Shown here piece by piece: positions 16,878 through 26,201 of a stretch of DNA of 64,000 nucleotides. The DNA is from Paenibacillus graminis (GTDB lineage Bacteria; Bacillota; Bacilli; Paenibacillales; Paenibacillaceae). The stretch covers positions 3,844,001 to 3,908,000 of the forward strand of contig NZ_CP009287.1 of NCBI RefSeq assembly GCF_000758705.1, written 5' to 3'. Under the pieces are notes generated by a model. The model was not told the DNA's origin and searched no databases. It saw only the letters and a program-made list of their open reading frames with translations. The position numbers and the translations under genes were made by a program. The stretch's first letter is position 1; each line of letters begins with the position of its first letter.

Positions 16878-18263
16878 TTATTTGTTCTGATTCAGTTTGC
16901 TGCGCTTGTAGCCATATAATCCGTAAATGAGCAAACCGATAACCAGCCAGATCAAGAAGCCAGTCCAAGTATCTCTCCCCAGATTATACATTAAATAGCC
17001 GCAGGCCGCTGCACTTAGCAAGGGAACAACCGGAACCCATGGCACTGTGAAGCCCCGTTTCAGATTCGGATGAGTATACCGGAGTACGATAACACCCAGC
17101 GAAACAACCAGAAAGGCGAACAGTGTACCGATACTGGTTAGGTTGGCCAAACGGTCCAGCGGGACAAAGCCGGTGAGTACGGCAATAATTCCGCCGACCA
17201 ACCAGGTGCTGCGTATGGGAGTATGTGTTTTCTTGCTCACCTTGGACCAGGATTCCGGCAAAAGCCCGTCCCGTGATATTGCGAACAAAAGCCGGGTCTG
17301 ACCAAACAATAAAACGAGCAGAACCGTAGTCATTCCGGCAATAGCACCCACGGAGATCAGCCCGGCGACCATATTCTGATCCACAAACCGCAGCGCAAAG
17401 GAAACCGGATCACTGACATTCAGTCTCTGGTAAGGGACAATCCCGGTAAGCACCAGCGATACAACGATGTAGAGCACCGTACAGATGGCAAGGGAGGAAA
17501 TAATCCCGATCGGCAGATCACGCTGCGGGCGCTTGACTTCTTCTGCCGCAGTGGACAAGGCATCAAATCCGATATAGGCAAAAAATACAGTAGCCGCCCC
17601 ATTGACTACACCATGAAATCCAAAGGGCATAAAGGGTGTCCAATTCTCCGGTTTCACATAAAAAAAGCCAGTAACAATAAAGAGAATAACGACTGACAGC
17701 TTGATTACAACCATAATGGCATTAAAACGTGCTGTTTCCTTGACCCCCCTGGTCAGCAAGTAGGAAATCAGTAAAATGATAATAATCGCAGGGAGGTTGA
17801 TAAACGTTCCTTTGTCCGCATTATACGCCCCCGAGAGTGCTGTGGGCAAATGCAAGCCAAAGCCTTCGAGGAGGCCCTGAAAATAACCGGACCACCCGCT
17901 GCTCACTGCAGCTGCAGCCACCCCGTATTCCAGCACCAGATCCCAGCCCAGAATCCAGGCTAACAGTTCACCAAATGCCACATAGCTGTAAGCATATGCA
18001 CTGCCGGACACCGGTAATGTGGAAGCAAATTCGGAATAACACAGAGCCGACAATACACACGCAATACCTGCCAGCACAAAAGAGAGCACCAGGGCCGGTC
18101 CCGCATGCTCGGCAGCTGCCACTCCCGTCATTACAAATATACCGGTACCGATGATCGCCCCCACACCAAGTAAGGTCAGATCCAGTGCACCAAGTGTCTT
18201 GCTGAGCTTCTCTCCTCCGGCGCTTACTGGAGCGGTCAAAGGCTTCTTGCGGAATACATCCAT
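16878..18263 (-). CDS. Cationic amino-acid transporter-type APC permease (YfnA-like)
   Basis: 461 residues with about twelve transmembrane segments and a CAT-subfamily start (LGALDLTLLGVGAIIGTGIF, residues about 25-44). The unwound TM1 motif GxGIxG(T/A)GIF is typical of APC amino-acid transporters. TM6 contains FFAYIGFDALSTAAEE, as in B. subtilis YfnA. Amino-acid uptake is expected; the substrate cannot be told. It is divergent from ldh with 269 bases between the starts. Confidence 0.88.
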   Translation of the reverse strand: MDVFRKKPLTAPVSAGGEKLSKTLGALDLTLLGVGAIIGTGIFVMTGVAAAEHAGPALVLSFVLAGIACVLSALCYSEFASTLPVSGSAYAYSYVAFGELLAWILGWDLVLEYGVAAAAVSSGWSGYFQGLLEGFGLHLPTALSGAYNADKGTFINLPAIIIILLISYLLTRGVKETARFNAIMVVIKLSVVILFIVTGFFYVKPENWTPFMPFGFHGVVNGAATVFFAYIGFDALSTAAEEVKRPQRDLPIGIISSLAICTVLYIVVSLVLTGIVPYQRLNVSDPVSFALRFVDQNMVAGLISVGAIAGMTTVLLVLLFGQTRLLFAISRDGLLPESWSKVSKKTHTPIRSTWLVGGIIAVLTGFVPLDRLANLTSIGTLFAFLVVSLGVIVLRYTHPNLKRGFTVPWVPVVPLLSAAACGYLMYNLGRDTWTGFLIWLVIGLLIYGLYGYKRSKLNQNK

Positions 18264-18454
18264 TCGTAAATTCTCCCCTGTCTTCTTAATAACTTTTTAA
18301 ATAAATAGATATTATTATTGTGAAGTGGCCGACCTTTTATGACCCGGCGCCGATAATTACAAGAAATGTGGAAATACTAAACATCACTTACTCCGTTCTT
18401 CCAAAATTCTTGTTAACTCGCTTAATTTCGGGTAATGGATTAAAAGCAGACCGC

Positions 18455-18483
18455 TTGAAAACACTAACCTTAGCGATTATGAT
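18455..18483 (+). promoter_or_regulatory. Promoter of ldh
   Basis: TTGAAA (18455-18460), 17-base spacer, TATGAT (18478-18483). It lies about 50 bases before the ATG. A lone TTGTGAA half-site at 18318 recalls the Rex operator, but its partner half is missing. Confidence 0.68.
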
Positions 18484-18532
18484 GGATAAGATTGGACACA
18501 AAAACTTCAAAAACTCAGGAGGAGATGTAGCA

Positions 18533-19459
18533 ATGGCCCCCCCATTCAAACCAAATCGTGTCGTAGTGATCGGCACAGGTGCTGTCGGTACGACAACTGC
18601 CTATACTTTGCTGCTGCGCAGACGCATGCAGGAGCTGGTCCTTATTGACGTCAACCATCAGAAAGCACTTGGTGAAGCACTAGATATGAACCATGGCATG
18701 CCATTTGTCGGTGGTGTGAAGCTCTGGGCAGGAACCTATGAAGATTGCCGCGATGCAGATATCATTATTGTGACCGCCGGCGCCTCCCAGAAACCGGGTG
18801 AAACCCGGATTGATCTGCTGCGCAAAAACATTTCCATTTTTAAAGACATCATCCAAAAAATCACGAAATACAACCAGCATGCTATTCTGCTGATCGCGAC
18901 CAATCCGGTGGACATTCTGGCCTATGCCACCCTGAAGATCAGCGGTTTCGACCGCAGACGTGTCATCGGCTCGGGTACGGTGCTTGACAGTGCCAGATTC
19001 CGTTACCTGATCGGCCTGCACAAAGAAATCGACCCGCGCAGCATTCACGGTCAGATTATCGGTGAGCATGGAGATTCCGAGCTTCCGGTATGGAGTCTCG
19101 CCAATGTTGCCGGAATTGATCTTGGCTTTGACGATGCGGAACGTAAGGAAATCTTCGAGGATACCAAAAATGCCGCTTACGAAATCATTGATGCCAAAGG
19201 TTCAACTTCTTATGCGATCGCACTTGCACTGGACCGGATCGTGGTCTCCATTCTGAATAATGAAGGTTCTGTGCTGAATGTCTCCACTTTGCTGAACAAC
19301 TATAATGGAGTATCCGATGTATTCCTGGGTGCCCCATGCGTAGTTGACCGTTCCGGTGTACGTGAAGTGCTGGATCTTCCGCTCAGCGAAGATGAGAAAA
19401 CCTTGTTCCAGCAATCCGCTGAGAAGCTGAAAAGTGAAATCTCTAAGCTGGAGCTGTAG
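18533..19459 (+). CDS. ldh: L-lactate dehydrogenase
   Basis: 308-residue NAD-dependent enzyme interconverting pyruvate and L-lactate, which reoxidises NADH in fermentation. The Rossmann motif is GTGAVG near residue 16. The substrate loop is KPGETRIDLL, NP(V)DI gives the substrate-binding Asn region, and GEHGDSELP holds the catalytic His. I chose ATG 18533, which follows AGGAGGAG and the promoter at 18455-18483; the in-frame codons upstream lie before the transcript start. LDH rather than malate dehydrogenase is supported by the loop sequence DLNHG-like DMNHGMPF and the spacing of the Arg residues. Confidence 0.92.
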   Translation: MAPPFKPNRVVVIGTGAVGTTTAYTLLLRRRMQELVLIDVNHQKALGEALDMNHGMPFVGGVKLWAGTYEDCRDADIIIVTAGASQKPGETRIDLLRKNISIFKDIIQKITKYNQHAILLIATNPVDILAYATLKISGFDRRRVIGSGTVLDSARFRYLIGLHKEIDPRSIHGQIIGEHGDSELPVWSLANVAGIDLGFDDAERKEIFEDTKNAAYEIIDAKGSTSYAIALALDRIVVSILNNEGSVLNVSTLLNNYNGVSDVFLGAPCVVDRSGVREVLDLPLSEDEKTLFQQSAEKLKSEISKLEL

Positions 19460-19480
19460 GACAAGCTCACCCCATAACAG

Positions 19481-19523
19481 AGACTATCTCCCCCTCACAT
19501 CGAGGGCGGGGATAGTCTTTTTG
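19481..19523 (+). terminator. Intrinsic terminator of ldh
   Basis: AGACTATC(T)CCCC pairs with GGGGATAGTCT and is followed by five T, 21 bases past the stop. Confidence 0.9.
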
Positions 19524-19741
19524 TCGGGCTGCTGAAAAGCGGCAAACAAAGAAAACGCCCTTCAAGTCATGGAGAATAACCCCCATACTGAAAGGACGGA
19601 GCTTCTGAACTCAACAAATATAACATGAATCGTCATGCCTGCCAATGAAATAGGTCCTTGCCCATTTAAAGCTTTCCGGCTTTATGCTGTCCCCGCATTA
19701 AAGTTTGTGCCGGACGGCCTGCCGCATTTAGAATGTAGCCA

Positions 19742-20653
19742 TTACTTCAGCATGCCGATCTGCAGCCTGGCCATGGCTTCTTCCTTCTCCCGGCTGGTAA
19801 TATGGGTATACACGGTAGTGGTCTGGATGGACGAGTGGCCCAGCAGCTCCTGTACGGTCCGCAAGTCTGCCCCTTTGCGCAGCAGCATGGTGGCGAAAGA
19901 ATGGCGCAGCTTATGGCTGGAGTATGGCCTGCGGCGGGCAGCGGGAACTTCCGCTTGGAAACGGCCAAAGGTGTCGGCAGCAATACCCTGGATGGCACGA
20001 ATCGAGAGCCTGCGCCCTTTTTGCGAAATGAACATCGCTTCCTCCTTGCTGCGCCAAGGCTCCAGCCGCTCAGACAGGGCCTGCTCCAAAAGAGGAGCCA
20101 GCTCCGCAGGCACCGGAATATTCCGCCATTTGCGGCCTTTTCCGAAAACACGGAGCGTAAGGCGTTCCGCATTATAATCGCTTAAGTTCAGGGTGTGCAC
20201 CTCCCCTACCCGCAATCCCATGTAGGACATAAGCAGAAAAACCGCCAGATTCCTGCTTCTGTACTTGCCTTCAACCGCAGACAAAAACCGCTGCAGTTCA
20301 TGTTCTTCCAGGTAGACGGGCTCACGGTTTTTTTCAGTCTTGGATTTCTTGATTCCCGCTGCAGGATTGGCGGTTAGCAGCTCCAGCTCCATCAGCGCCT
20401 TGAACAGGCAATTGACTGAAGCATGCTTGCGGTTACGCGTAGCATCACTGACCCCCCGTTCACGGACCGAGGTTAAATAGGAGATGATATGCAGCTTCTT
20501 GACATTCTCCAGGCTTTTGCCGTTCAGACTCCCCAGGAACTCCCGCACATCGGCAAGATAGGACTTCTGGGTATAAGAAGTGAACCCGGCATCCTTCATC
20601 CAGATGAGAAAAGCCTCCAGTTCTTCTTCATAGTCGGGCTCAGAATCATTCAT
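19742..20653 (-). CDS. XerC/XerD-like tyrosine recombinase
   Basis: 303-residue site-specific recombinase with an N-terminal SAM-like core-binding domain (about 10-100) and a C-terminal catalytic domain. Catalytic residues are visible: Arg in [13 protein letters not shown], the HxLRH box [10 protein letters not shown], a His in LGHSSIQTT and the nucleophile Tyr in TVYTHI. Its length fits XerC/XerD or CodV. No integrated element, direct repeats or tRNA target is visible around it, so a housekeeping or unlinked role is more likely than a prophage integrase. A 7-bp inverted repeat lies upstream at 20686-20702. Confidence 0.88.
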   Translation of the reverse strand: MNDSEPDYEEELEAFLIWMKDAGFTSYTQKSYLADVREFLGSLNGKSLENVKKLHIISYLTSVRERGVSDATRNRKHASVNCLFKALMELELLTANPAAGIKKSKTEKNREPVYLEEHELQRFLSAVEGKYRSRNLAVFLLMSYMGLRVGEVHTLNLSDYNAERLTLRVFGKGRKWRNIPVPAELAPLLEQALSERLEPWRSKEEAMFISQKGRRLSIRAIQGIAADTFGRFQAEVPAARRRPYSSHKLRHSFATMLLRKGADLRTVQELLGHSSIQTTTVYTHITSREKEEAMARLQIGMLK

Positions 20654-20685
20654 GTCCTATCTCCTCTCCGAGTTCAGTAACAATC

Positions 20686-20702
20686 TATTCTACCATAGAA
20701 TA
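20686..20702. repeat. Perfect inverted repeat before the recombinase gene
   Basis: TATTCTA-CCA-TAGAATA, 33 bases upstream of the recombinase start. It is shorter than a dif site; it could be an operator or part of the promoter. Confidence 0.5.
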
Positions 20703-20713
20703 ACTTCATGGAA

Positions 20714-21646
20714 TCAAGTAGAGAATAAGCTCGGTTTCGTGTCCGCTATCCCATTTCTCCACTCTGCCGCGTGTTTTTGAACAGTGGACAGGAACTCCGC
20801 AAGCGCCGGCGATTTCCACTTTTTGTGGTGGTAAGCGATTTGGGTAGCTACCCGCTGCGATTCGTCATTCCAATGGAGCCGGGCAAGCTTGCCCTCGGCC
20901 AGCTCACTCTGGACCGTAATCATCGGTATAAACGAAAGGCCCAGACCGGCCATCACGCACTGCTTGATCGCTTCAATACTCCAGAATTCCAGTTTTGGAT
21001 CGGGGAATACGCCGTGACTGTTCAAATGGCGCTCGAACAAGGTCCGGTAGGTGCAGCCGGTTTCGGTGTGCAGAATAGTCTCATCTTTTAGGTGAAGCGG
21101 CAGTACTTCTGCGAGCTCCAGAAGCGGATGTCCAAGCGGAGCAACCAGCGTCATCGCCTCGTGGATGAGCGTCTCCGTGTGTAGGTCCTTATACTCCGTC
21201 TCCGGCTGCAGCAGAAATACCAGATCCAGCTCTCCGGAACGGACAGATTCGGTTAGTTCCCAGCAGGCACCCGGCTTCAGGGTGATTTGCACCTGAGGAT
21301 AGCGCCCGCGGAATTCCTTAATAATGCCCGGCAGCCTGAACGCGGCCAGCGACTCCGGTGCGCCAATGCGCAGTGCTCCGGCCAGCTCAGTCTCCGAACG
21401 CAGCGCAACCTCAGCCATGGTGTGCATCCGGGAGATTTCCTGGGCGTAAGGGAGCAGACGGCGTCCGGCGTCGGTAAGAATGATCTTTTTGCTGATGCGG
21501 TCAAACAGCGGCTGGCCCAGCTCTGCTTCAAGCGCCTGAATCTGGGCGGTAATGCTGGACTGCGCATAATCCAGCTTCTGGGCGGCACGCGTAAAGCTGC
21601 CGGTTTCTACTACGACTAGAAACGTGAACAGGTGACGCGATTCCAC
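20714..21646 (-). CDS. LysR-family transcriptional regulator
   Basis: 310 residues with an N-terminal winged helix-turn-helix (residues about 5-62, FTRAAQKLDYAQSSITAQIQ) and a C-terminal effector domain of two periplasmic-binding-like lobes. I chose GTG 21646, preceded by AAAGGGGGAAG. The ATG at 21676 lies before that site and would add ten unconserved residues. It is divergent from a YjeH-like amino-acid exporter with tandem repeat boxes in the 130-base gap, so it probably controls that exporter in response to an amino acid. Confidence 0.9.
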   Translation of the reverse strand: MESRHLFTFLVVVETGSFTRAAQKLDYAQSSITAQIQALEAELGQPLFDRISKKIILTDAGRRLLPYAQEISRMHTMAEVALRSETELAGALRIGAPESLAAFRLPGIIKEFRGRYPQVQITLKPGACWELTESVRSGELDLVFLLQPETEYKDLHTETLIHEAMTLVAPLGHPLLELAEVLPLHLKDETILHTETGCTYRTLFERHLNSHGVFPDPKLEFWSIEAIKQCVMAGLGLSFIPMITVQSELAEGKLARLHWNDESQRVATQIAYHHKKWKSPALAEFLSTVQKHAAEWRNGIADTKPSLFST

Positions 21647-21686
21647 TGGACTTCCCCCTTTGCTGAATTGTATCATCGGTTTTTTG

Positions 21687-21738
21687 AATGGATATTATCT
21701 GATAATTCCGTTTTTCCAATGGATCTATTATCTGATAC
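21687..21738. promoter_or_regulatory. Tandem LysR-type operator repeats
   Basis: ATTATCTGATAAT (perfect palindrome, 21694-21706) recurs as ATTATCTGATAC at 21727-21738, exactly 33 bases (three helical turns) away, each preceded by AATGGAT. The position between lysR and its divergent target fits LysR binding. Confidence 0.65.
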
Positions 21739-21776
21739 TCTATACATAAATACAAGGAAAGCGGGCCATATTCATT

Positions 21777-23087
21777 ATGAAAGAAACTTTACAACGCAAT
21801 ATCGGAATGCCGCAGGCCATCGCCCTGTACATTGGCGCCGTGCTGGGGTCAGGGGTCCTGATCGTCCCCGGACTTGCGGCCGAGATGGCCGGTCCGGCTT
21901 CCCTGCTCGCTTGGGGATTTATGACCCTCCTGATTCTTCCCCTTGCTCTTTCGATGGGTCTTCTCTCTGCCCGGTTTCCGAATGCGGGAGGCGTCTCCCA
22001 CTTTGTCACGCTGGCTTTTGGCCCCAAGGCCGGAGCGCTGGTCGGCTGGTTCTTCCTGATGTCGGTGCCGATTGGCGGTCCCGTCGCCGCACTAACCGGT
22101 GCCGGCTACATGACCGCAGCTATGGGCTGGGGGGACAACGCCAGAATCGCCTTGGCTGCAGCCATGCTGGGAATTGGTCTGGTTACGAACTGGATTGGAA
22201 TGCAGGTAGCCGGGAAAGTACAGATTGCTGTAGTAATTGCCATCGTCGCCGTATTGGTCTTCTCTTTCGCTGCCGCGCTTCCCCGGATGGAAAGTGTGCA
22301 CTTCACGCCTTTCGCTCCGCATGGCTGGATGAGCGTCGGCCAGGCAGCGGCAATATTATTTTGGTGTTTTATCGGCTGGGAAGCCGTCTCCCACCTGTCT
22401 GAAGAATTCAAAGACCCGCAGCGGGCCGCAGTCCGGGGCGTTACCATTGCCGCCATTATTGTAGGTGTCCTGTACTTCCTGTCCGCCCTCGCCACCGTCG
22501 GTACCCAGAGCTATCTGCGGGGAGGAGCGGATTCCTCCCTCGTCTGGATCATCAGCCAGCCGCTGGGCTCCTGGGGCGGATTCATTGCCGGCCTGACCGG
22601 GCTGTTCATCTGCACCGCGACCATTATCGCGTATAGCGGAGCAGCATCACGGGTAGCGTTCGCTTTATCCCGACAGGGCTATGCCCCAAAATGGATGGGC
22701 CGCTTGTCTAACCGCTATCAGACACCGACAGGTGCCATCGGCTTTCTGCTGATGTGTTTTACCGCCGTACTGTTTCTGTATGGAAGCGGCTTGCTGTCGA
22801 TCACAACCTTGATCCAGTTTCCCAATGCCACCTTCATTTTGACATATATCGGGGGCTGTGCGGCAGGAATCCGGCTTCTGAAAGGCAGCCGGCTGGGCGT
22901 TGGAATCAGTTGGATTTCGTTTGCCGCAACAATGGCAGTGTTTCCTTTTACCGGCTGGGCAATTGGCTATCCGCTGCTGATTACCGCTCTCTTTTTCCTG
23001 ATTGTGTATTTCAGAGGCAGCCGCAAACACATTCATCCTGAGCTTTCACCACACGATCCGCAAGAGGCTGAGCGCCAAGCACTTTAA
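21777..23087 (+). CDS. YjeH-like amino-acid exporter (APC superfamily)
   Basis: 436 residues with about twelve hydrophobic segments. The start (GMPQAIALYIGAVLGSGVLI) and the block PNAGGVSHFVTLAFGPKAG resemble E. coli YjeH, an exporter of methionine and branched-chain amino acids. A charged C-terminal tail of about 25 residues follows the last helix. The AAGGAAAG upstream of ATG 21777 is farther away than usual, so the start may be inefficient or slightly different. It is divergently paired with a LysR regulator, an arrangement common for amino-acid efflux pumps. Confidence 0.85.
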   Translation: MKETLQRNIGMPQAIALYIGAVLGSGVLIVPGLAAEMAGPASLLAWGFMTLLILPLALSMGLLSARFPNAGGVSHFVTLAFGPKAGALVGWFFLMSVPIGGPVAALTGAGYMTAAMGWGDNARIALAAAMLGIGLVTNWIGMQVAGKVQIAVVIAIVAVLVFSFAAALPRMESVHFTPFAPHGWMSVGQAAAILFWCFIGWEAVSHLSEEFKDPQRAAVRGVTIAAIIVGVLYFLSALATVGTQSYLRGGADSSLVWIISQPLGSWGGFIAGLTGLFICTATIIAYSGAASRVAFALSRQGYAPKWMGRLSNRYQTPTGAIGFLLMCFTAVLFLYGSGLLSITTLIQFPNATFILTYIGGCAAGIRLLKGSRLGVGISWISFAATMAVFPFTGWAIGYPLLITALFFLIVYFRGSRKHIHPELSPHDPQEAERQAL

Positions 23088-23140
23088 CTTTATCGCAGCG
23101 TACGTATCATAATGACTATCTTTATAGCCATCTCGCACCA

Positions 23141-23195
23141 AACAGCAGGCCGCAACCGTCCTTGTTCCCAAGGTCGCAGCGGCCTGCTGTTTTTA
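23141..23195. terminator. Bidirectional terminator between exporter and DUF4179 gene
   Basis: Perfect 13-base arms (AACAGCAGGCCGC/GCGGCCTGCTGTT) with a 25-base loop and T runs on both strands, between convergent genes. The plus-strand T run is stronger. Confidence 0.9.
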
Positions 23196-24293
23196 CAATT
23201 TCACTTCATCTTTATCCCACTCCAAAGGAATTTTAAATTTGAACATCTGCACTTTATCGGAAAGGGTAATGGGCATACTAGCCTCTTTACCTGCATGCTC
23301 AGTCAAGGTTAATGTTACATATTTGGGATGGGGATTCAGTTCATTGAACGGCGGCAGGTTAAAATAATAATAGTCCCGGGTAGATCCACTCCCTCCATAG
23401 TTCCTGTATAAGTTACCCATATCATCCTCCATCGTCAAATCAAACGGATAATAGGGCATAACATTTCCAATGACTACTTGAGTGGTTACCGGACCAAGCA
23501 CCAGCTTATCGATAGTATATTTGGTGTTTTTGTAGGTGAATTCCAGATTTTTAGGATAGACGATTTTCGTCAGTTCATCACTTTTTTGCTTGTTTAGAGG
23601 GATGGAGACATCCCACTTCCCCTTTGTGGTGCCGATACAATCCACCGCCATATTAAGCTGCAATTGCGCAGGCATATCCTTATCACCAATACTCATGCGG
23701 GTCGTTCCCACAAAAGTATGCTCGCCGGTAATCGTAAAATCATGAGTCGAGATCGCTTGAGGCTCAATTCCTGAAAAACTAAGATTGTAGTACACCACGG
23801 CTTCTTTTTCGGTCAACTTGGGAGTAGATTCAGGATAGTTCACTTCATAGTTCAACACCAACTGAATGCCATCATAAAAAACATTAACCACATTAAATTC
23901 TATTCCTTGGTCTATTGCTGTTGCGTTCGCCAGTGTACTGAGATTTTTCTCTTCAATCTGCTTCAGATCACCAGTATCCACCCCTTTTGCATACAGATAA
24001 TCAAAAAAAGGAATACTGCGCAAAGCCTCGGCTACTTGTGGTGATACTGCCCCAATGCCGATTAACACTCCTGAAGCTGCGACCAATGAGACTGCAATAC
24101 CTGTCCCCCATTTCAGGCATCTAGAAATAAACTTCCGGTTGGTCCTTGTCAGATTGGCCTGCTCGTATTTCGTCCATACTTCCTCAAATTCAAAAGATGG
24201 CTTGTACTGTTCCGCCAGCCTTTTACCCTCACGCTGCAAGTCAGCGGCCAGTATCTCATGCCCGGCAGGCTCCCGACGGTTATGAAATTTCAT
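23193..24293 (-). CDS. DUF4179 protein, likely anti-sigma partner
   Basis: 366 residues: cytoplasmic N-terminus of about 45 residues, a transmembrane helix at about 46-68 (GTGIAVSLVAASGVLIGIGAV), and a large extracellular beta-rich DUF4179 region. Its start overlaps the stop of the ECF sigma gene (ATGA), the usual layout of a sigma factor followed by a membrane anti-sigma factor. It lacks an obvious zinc-binding ZAS motif (HxxxCxxC), so the mechanism would differ from that class. An anti-sigma role is inferred from coupling and topology. Confidence 0.8.
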   Translation of the reverse strand: MKFHNRREPAGHEILAADLQREGKRLAEQYKPSFEFEEVWTKYEQANLTRTNRKFISRCLKWGTGIAVSLVAASGVLIGIGAVSPQVAEALRSIPFFDYLYAKGVDTGDLKQIEEKNLSTLANATAIDQGIEFNVVNVFYDGIQLVLNYEVNYPESTPKLTEKEAVVYYNLSFSGIEPQAISTHDFTITGEHTFVGTTRMSIGDKDMPAQLQLNMAVDCIGTTKGKWDVSIPLNKQKSDELTKIVYPKNLEFTYKNTKYTIDKLVLGPVTTQVVIGNVMPYYPFDLTMEDDMGNLYRNYGGSGSTRDYYYFNLPPFNELNPHPKYVTLTLTEHAGKEASMPITLSDKVQMFKFKIPLEWDKDEVKL

Positions 24294-24826
24294 TTCAACC
24301 CCTCCTTCAGTGTCTGAAGCTCCGGTTCTTTTTCGTAGTACAGCCGCAATTTCTCCAGTGCAGCATGCAGGCGTGATTTGCAGGTTCCAAGCGGTATGCC
24401 CAAAGCCGAGGCCGTCTCTGGCAGGGGCAGTCCCGCATAATAATGAAGCGTAATTACTTCACGCTGTTTTAAGCTTAGCCGGCTTACCGCATGCCATAAT
24501 ATTTGTCTATCTTCGCCCTGCATCGCCTTGTATTCAGCAGAATCCTCTGCAGCCATTGCTGGTATTCCCATGAACAGCTGCTTCCAGCTTTTTTTACGCA
24601 GCATATTTCGCGCCGTATTGACGGTGATCCGGTACAGCCAAGGTCTTAATGGTTTGGCGTCGTCATAAAGATCAAACTTGGCAAAAGCGCGAAGAAACGT
24701 TTCCTGCGTAATATCATCTGCCAGCACCCGCTGGCGGGTGAGCATCAAGGCAACTCCGTAGATATAGGAAGAATGCTCTTTGAACACCTCCCTGGCCCTC
24801 TCCTCTGCAATAGGATAATCCTTCAC
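24290..24826 (-). CDS. ECF-type RNA polymerase sigma factor
   Basis: 178 residues with sigma region 2 at about 12-80 (QETFLRAFAKFDLYDDAKPLRPWLYRI split over 2.3-2.4) and region 4 at about 112-165 (LSLKQREVITLHYYAGLPLPETA). The linker is short and there is no region 1 or 3, as in group IV sigma factors. The start is GTG 24826 after GGGGGAGAG. It is translationally coupled to a DUF4179 membrane protein. It probably responds to envelope stress. No convincing autoregulatory promoter (TGAAAC with a CGTA/CGTC -10) was found directly upstream. Confidence 0.9.
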   Translation of the reverse strand: MKDYPIAEERAREVFKEHSSYIYGVALMLTRQRVLADDITQETFLRAFAKFDLYDDAKPLRPWLYRITVNTARNMLRKKSWKQLFMGIPAMAAEDSAEYKAMQGEDRQILWHAVSRLSLKQREVITLHYYAGLPLPETASALGIPLGTCKSRLHAALEKLRLYYEKEPELQTLKEGLK

Positions 24827-25006
24827 ACACTCTCCCCCTTATCTTTCAATGACTATACACCTCCATCAAGCCAAACCGTTCGCTTTTCATTCAATAAAAG
24901 CTCATAACACCTCCAAGGGGCGGCAGCCTCTGACGTTTCAGAGAAGACAAACCTGGTTATGAATGAAGGGAGACTGCCCAAATGGGAGAGAAGGAGACGA
25001 TTGACC

Positions 25007-25955
25007 ATGTCAAAAGATAATAAAATCATTCTTGAAGCGGCAGCCCGGAAATTTGCAGACGATAATGCCGAACCTCCATTTCTGCCTGACCTGGGACCTG
25101 AAAAAGGACGCGAAACGGTGAACACCGTACAGTCCGGTGAGATTTACAAACCGGAAGCGGATCTTCAGGATCTCACGGTTCCTGGCGGACCAGGCGGAGG
25201 TTCGGGTGCGGATTATCCGCCCGGTGAACACTTCAGGCGAAACTCTGCCTGTCATTCTGTATATCCACGGTGCAGGTTGGGTGTTTGGCAACAGCCACAC
25301 CCATGACCGGCTGATCCGTGAACTGGCGACAGGTGCCCGAGCAGCAGTCGTATTCCCGGAATACAGCCTCTCGCCGGAAGCCAAATACCCTACAGCCATT
25401 GAAGAAATTTATGCGGTCCTGACATGGATAGCTGAGCATGGCTCCGAATATGGCTTCGACACAAGCAAATTAACCGTTGCCGGTGACAGTGTCGGCGGCA
25501 ACATGACTGCTGCCATTACCTTGATGGCCAAGGAACGGGGCGGCCCGGCGATTGCCAAGCAGCTATTGTTCTATCCGGTAACGGACGCTTCTTTTGATAC
25601 CGAATCCTACCATCTCTTTGCAGAAGGCTACTTCCTGCAGCGGACCGGAATGAAATGGTTCTGGGATCAATATACGACCAGCGAGGAAGAGCGTGCCCAG
25701 GTCACTGCCTCCCCGCTGCGGGCCAGTCTGGAGCAGCTTAGCGGGCTTCCCGAAGCGCTGATCATCACCGGCGAAGCCGATGTCCTCCGGGATGAAGGTG
25801 AGGCCTACGCCAATAAACTGCGTGAAGCCGGAGTTTCCGTAACCGCAGTCCGGTTCCAGGGGATTATTCATGACTTTGTGATGCTGAATGCCCTGGCAGA
25901 GACTAACGCCAAAAAAGGCGCTTTGCTGCTGGCTGCCAGTTGGCTGCGGCAATAG
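25007..25955 (+). pseudogene. Alpha/beta hydrolase (HSL-type esterase) interrupted by a frameshift
   Basis: Two frames make one esterase. The first starts at ATG 25007 (AAGGAG upstream) and runs through ADLQDLTVPGGPGG; the second carries EVRVRIIRP onward to the stop at 25955. Frame changes by +1 near 25185-25200 in a G-rich tract. The downstream part keeps the HSL-family features: oxyanion motif HGAGW (HGGGW variant), nucleophile elbow GDSVGGN, and acid and base residues in GEADVLRDEG and IIHDF. The disruption is therefore recent, a sequencing error, or suppressed by frameshifting. Expected product about 315 residues. Confidence 0.82.
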
Positions 25956-25993
25956 GTCCGGTTTAGCATTTACTTCATTTAATATACAACAGT

Positions 25994-26037
25994 AAACAGG
26001 CCTGCATTGGATATTCTCCGGCGCGGGCCTGTTTGTT
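25994..26037 (+). terminator. Intrinsic terminator after the esterase
   Basis: AAACAGGCC/GGCCTGTTT arms at 25994-26002 and 26026-26034 with a 23-base loop and a short T-rich tail. Confidence 0.75.
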
Positions 26038-26060
26038 AATGGGGTTACATGTTATTAAGT

Positions 26061-26086
26061 TTACATATTTATTATTATGTTAATTA
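26061..26086. repeat. AT-rich palindrome family, copy 1
   Basis: TTTACATA, eight-base spacer, TATGTTAATT. It matches copy 4 at 24 of 28 aligned bases and lies about 115 bases upstream of the hydrolase at 26202. Confidence 0.65.
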
Positions 26087-26201
26087 AATTTGACAGTAAA
26101 GATTCCTGACCATAACAGCAAATCCATATCATACGAAACCAGCATCTAACACCTTCGTATTACTCCATTATGCCTAGATTCCAAGGTTGAGGTGAGATGA
26201 A

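Noticed and set aside
18317..18335. Rex operator before ldh
   Set aside because: Only one TTGTGAA half-site is present; the inverted half is missing.
24897..24960. ECF-type autoregulated promoter upstream of the sigma gene
   Set aside because: A TGAAAC is present on the minus strand, but no CGTA/CGTC-like -10 follows at 16-17 bases.
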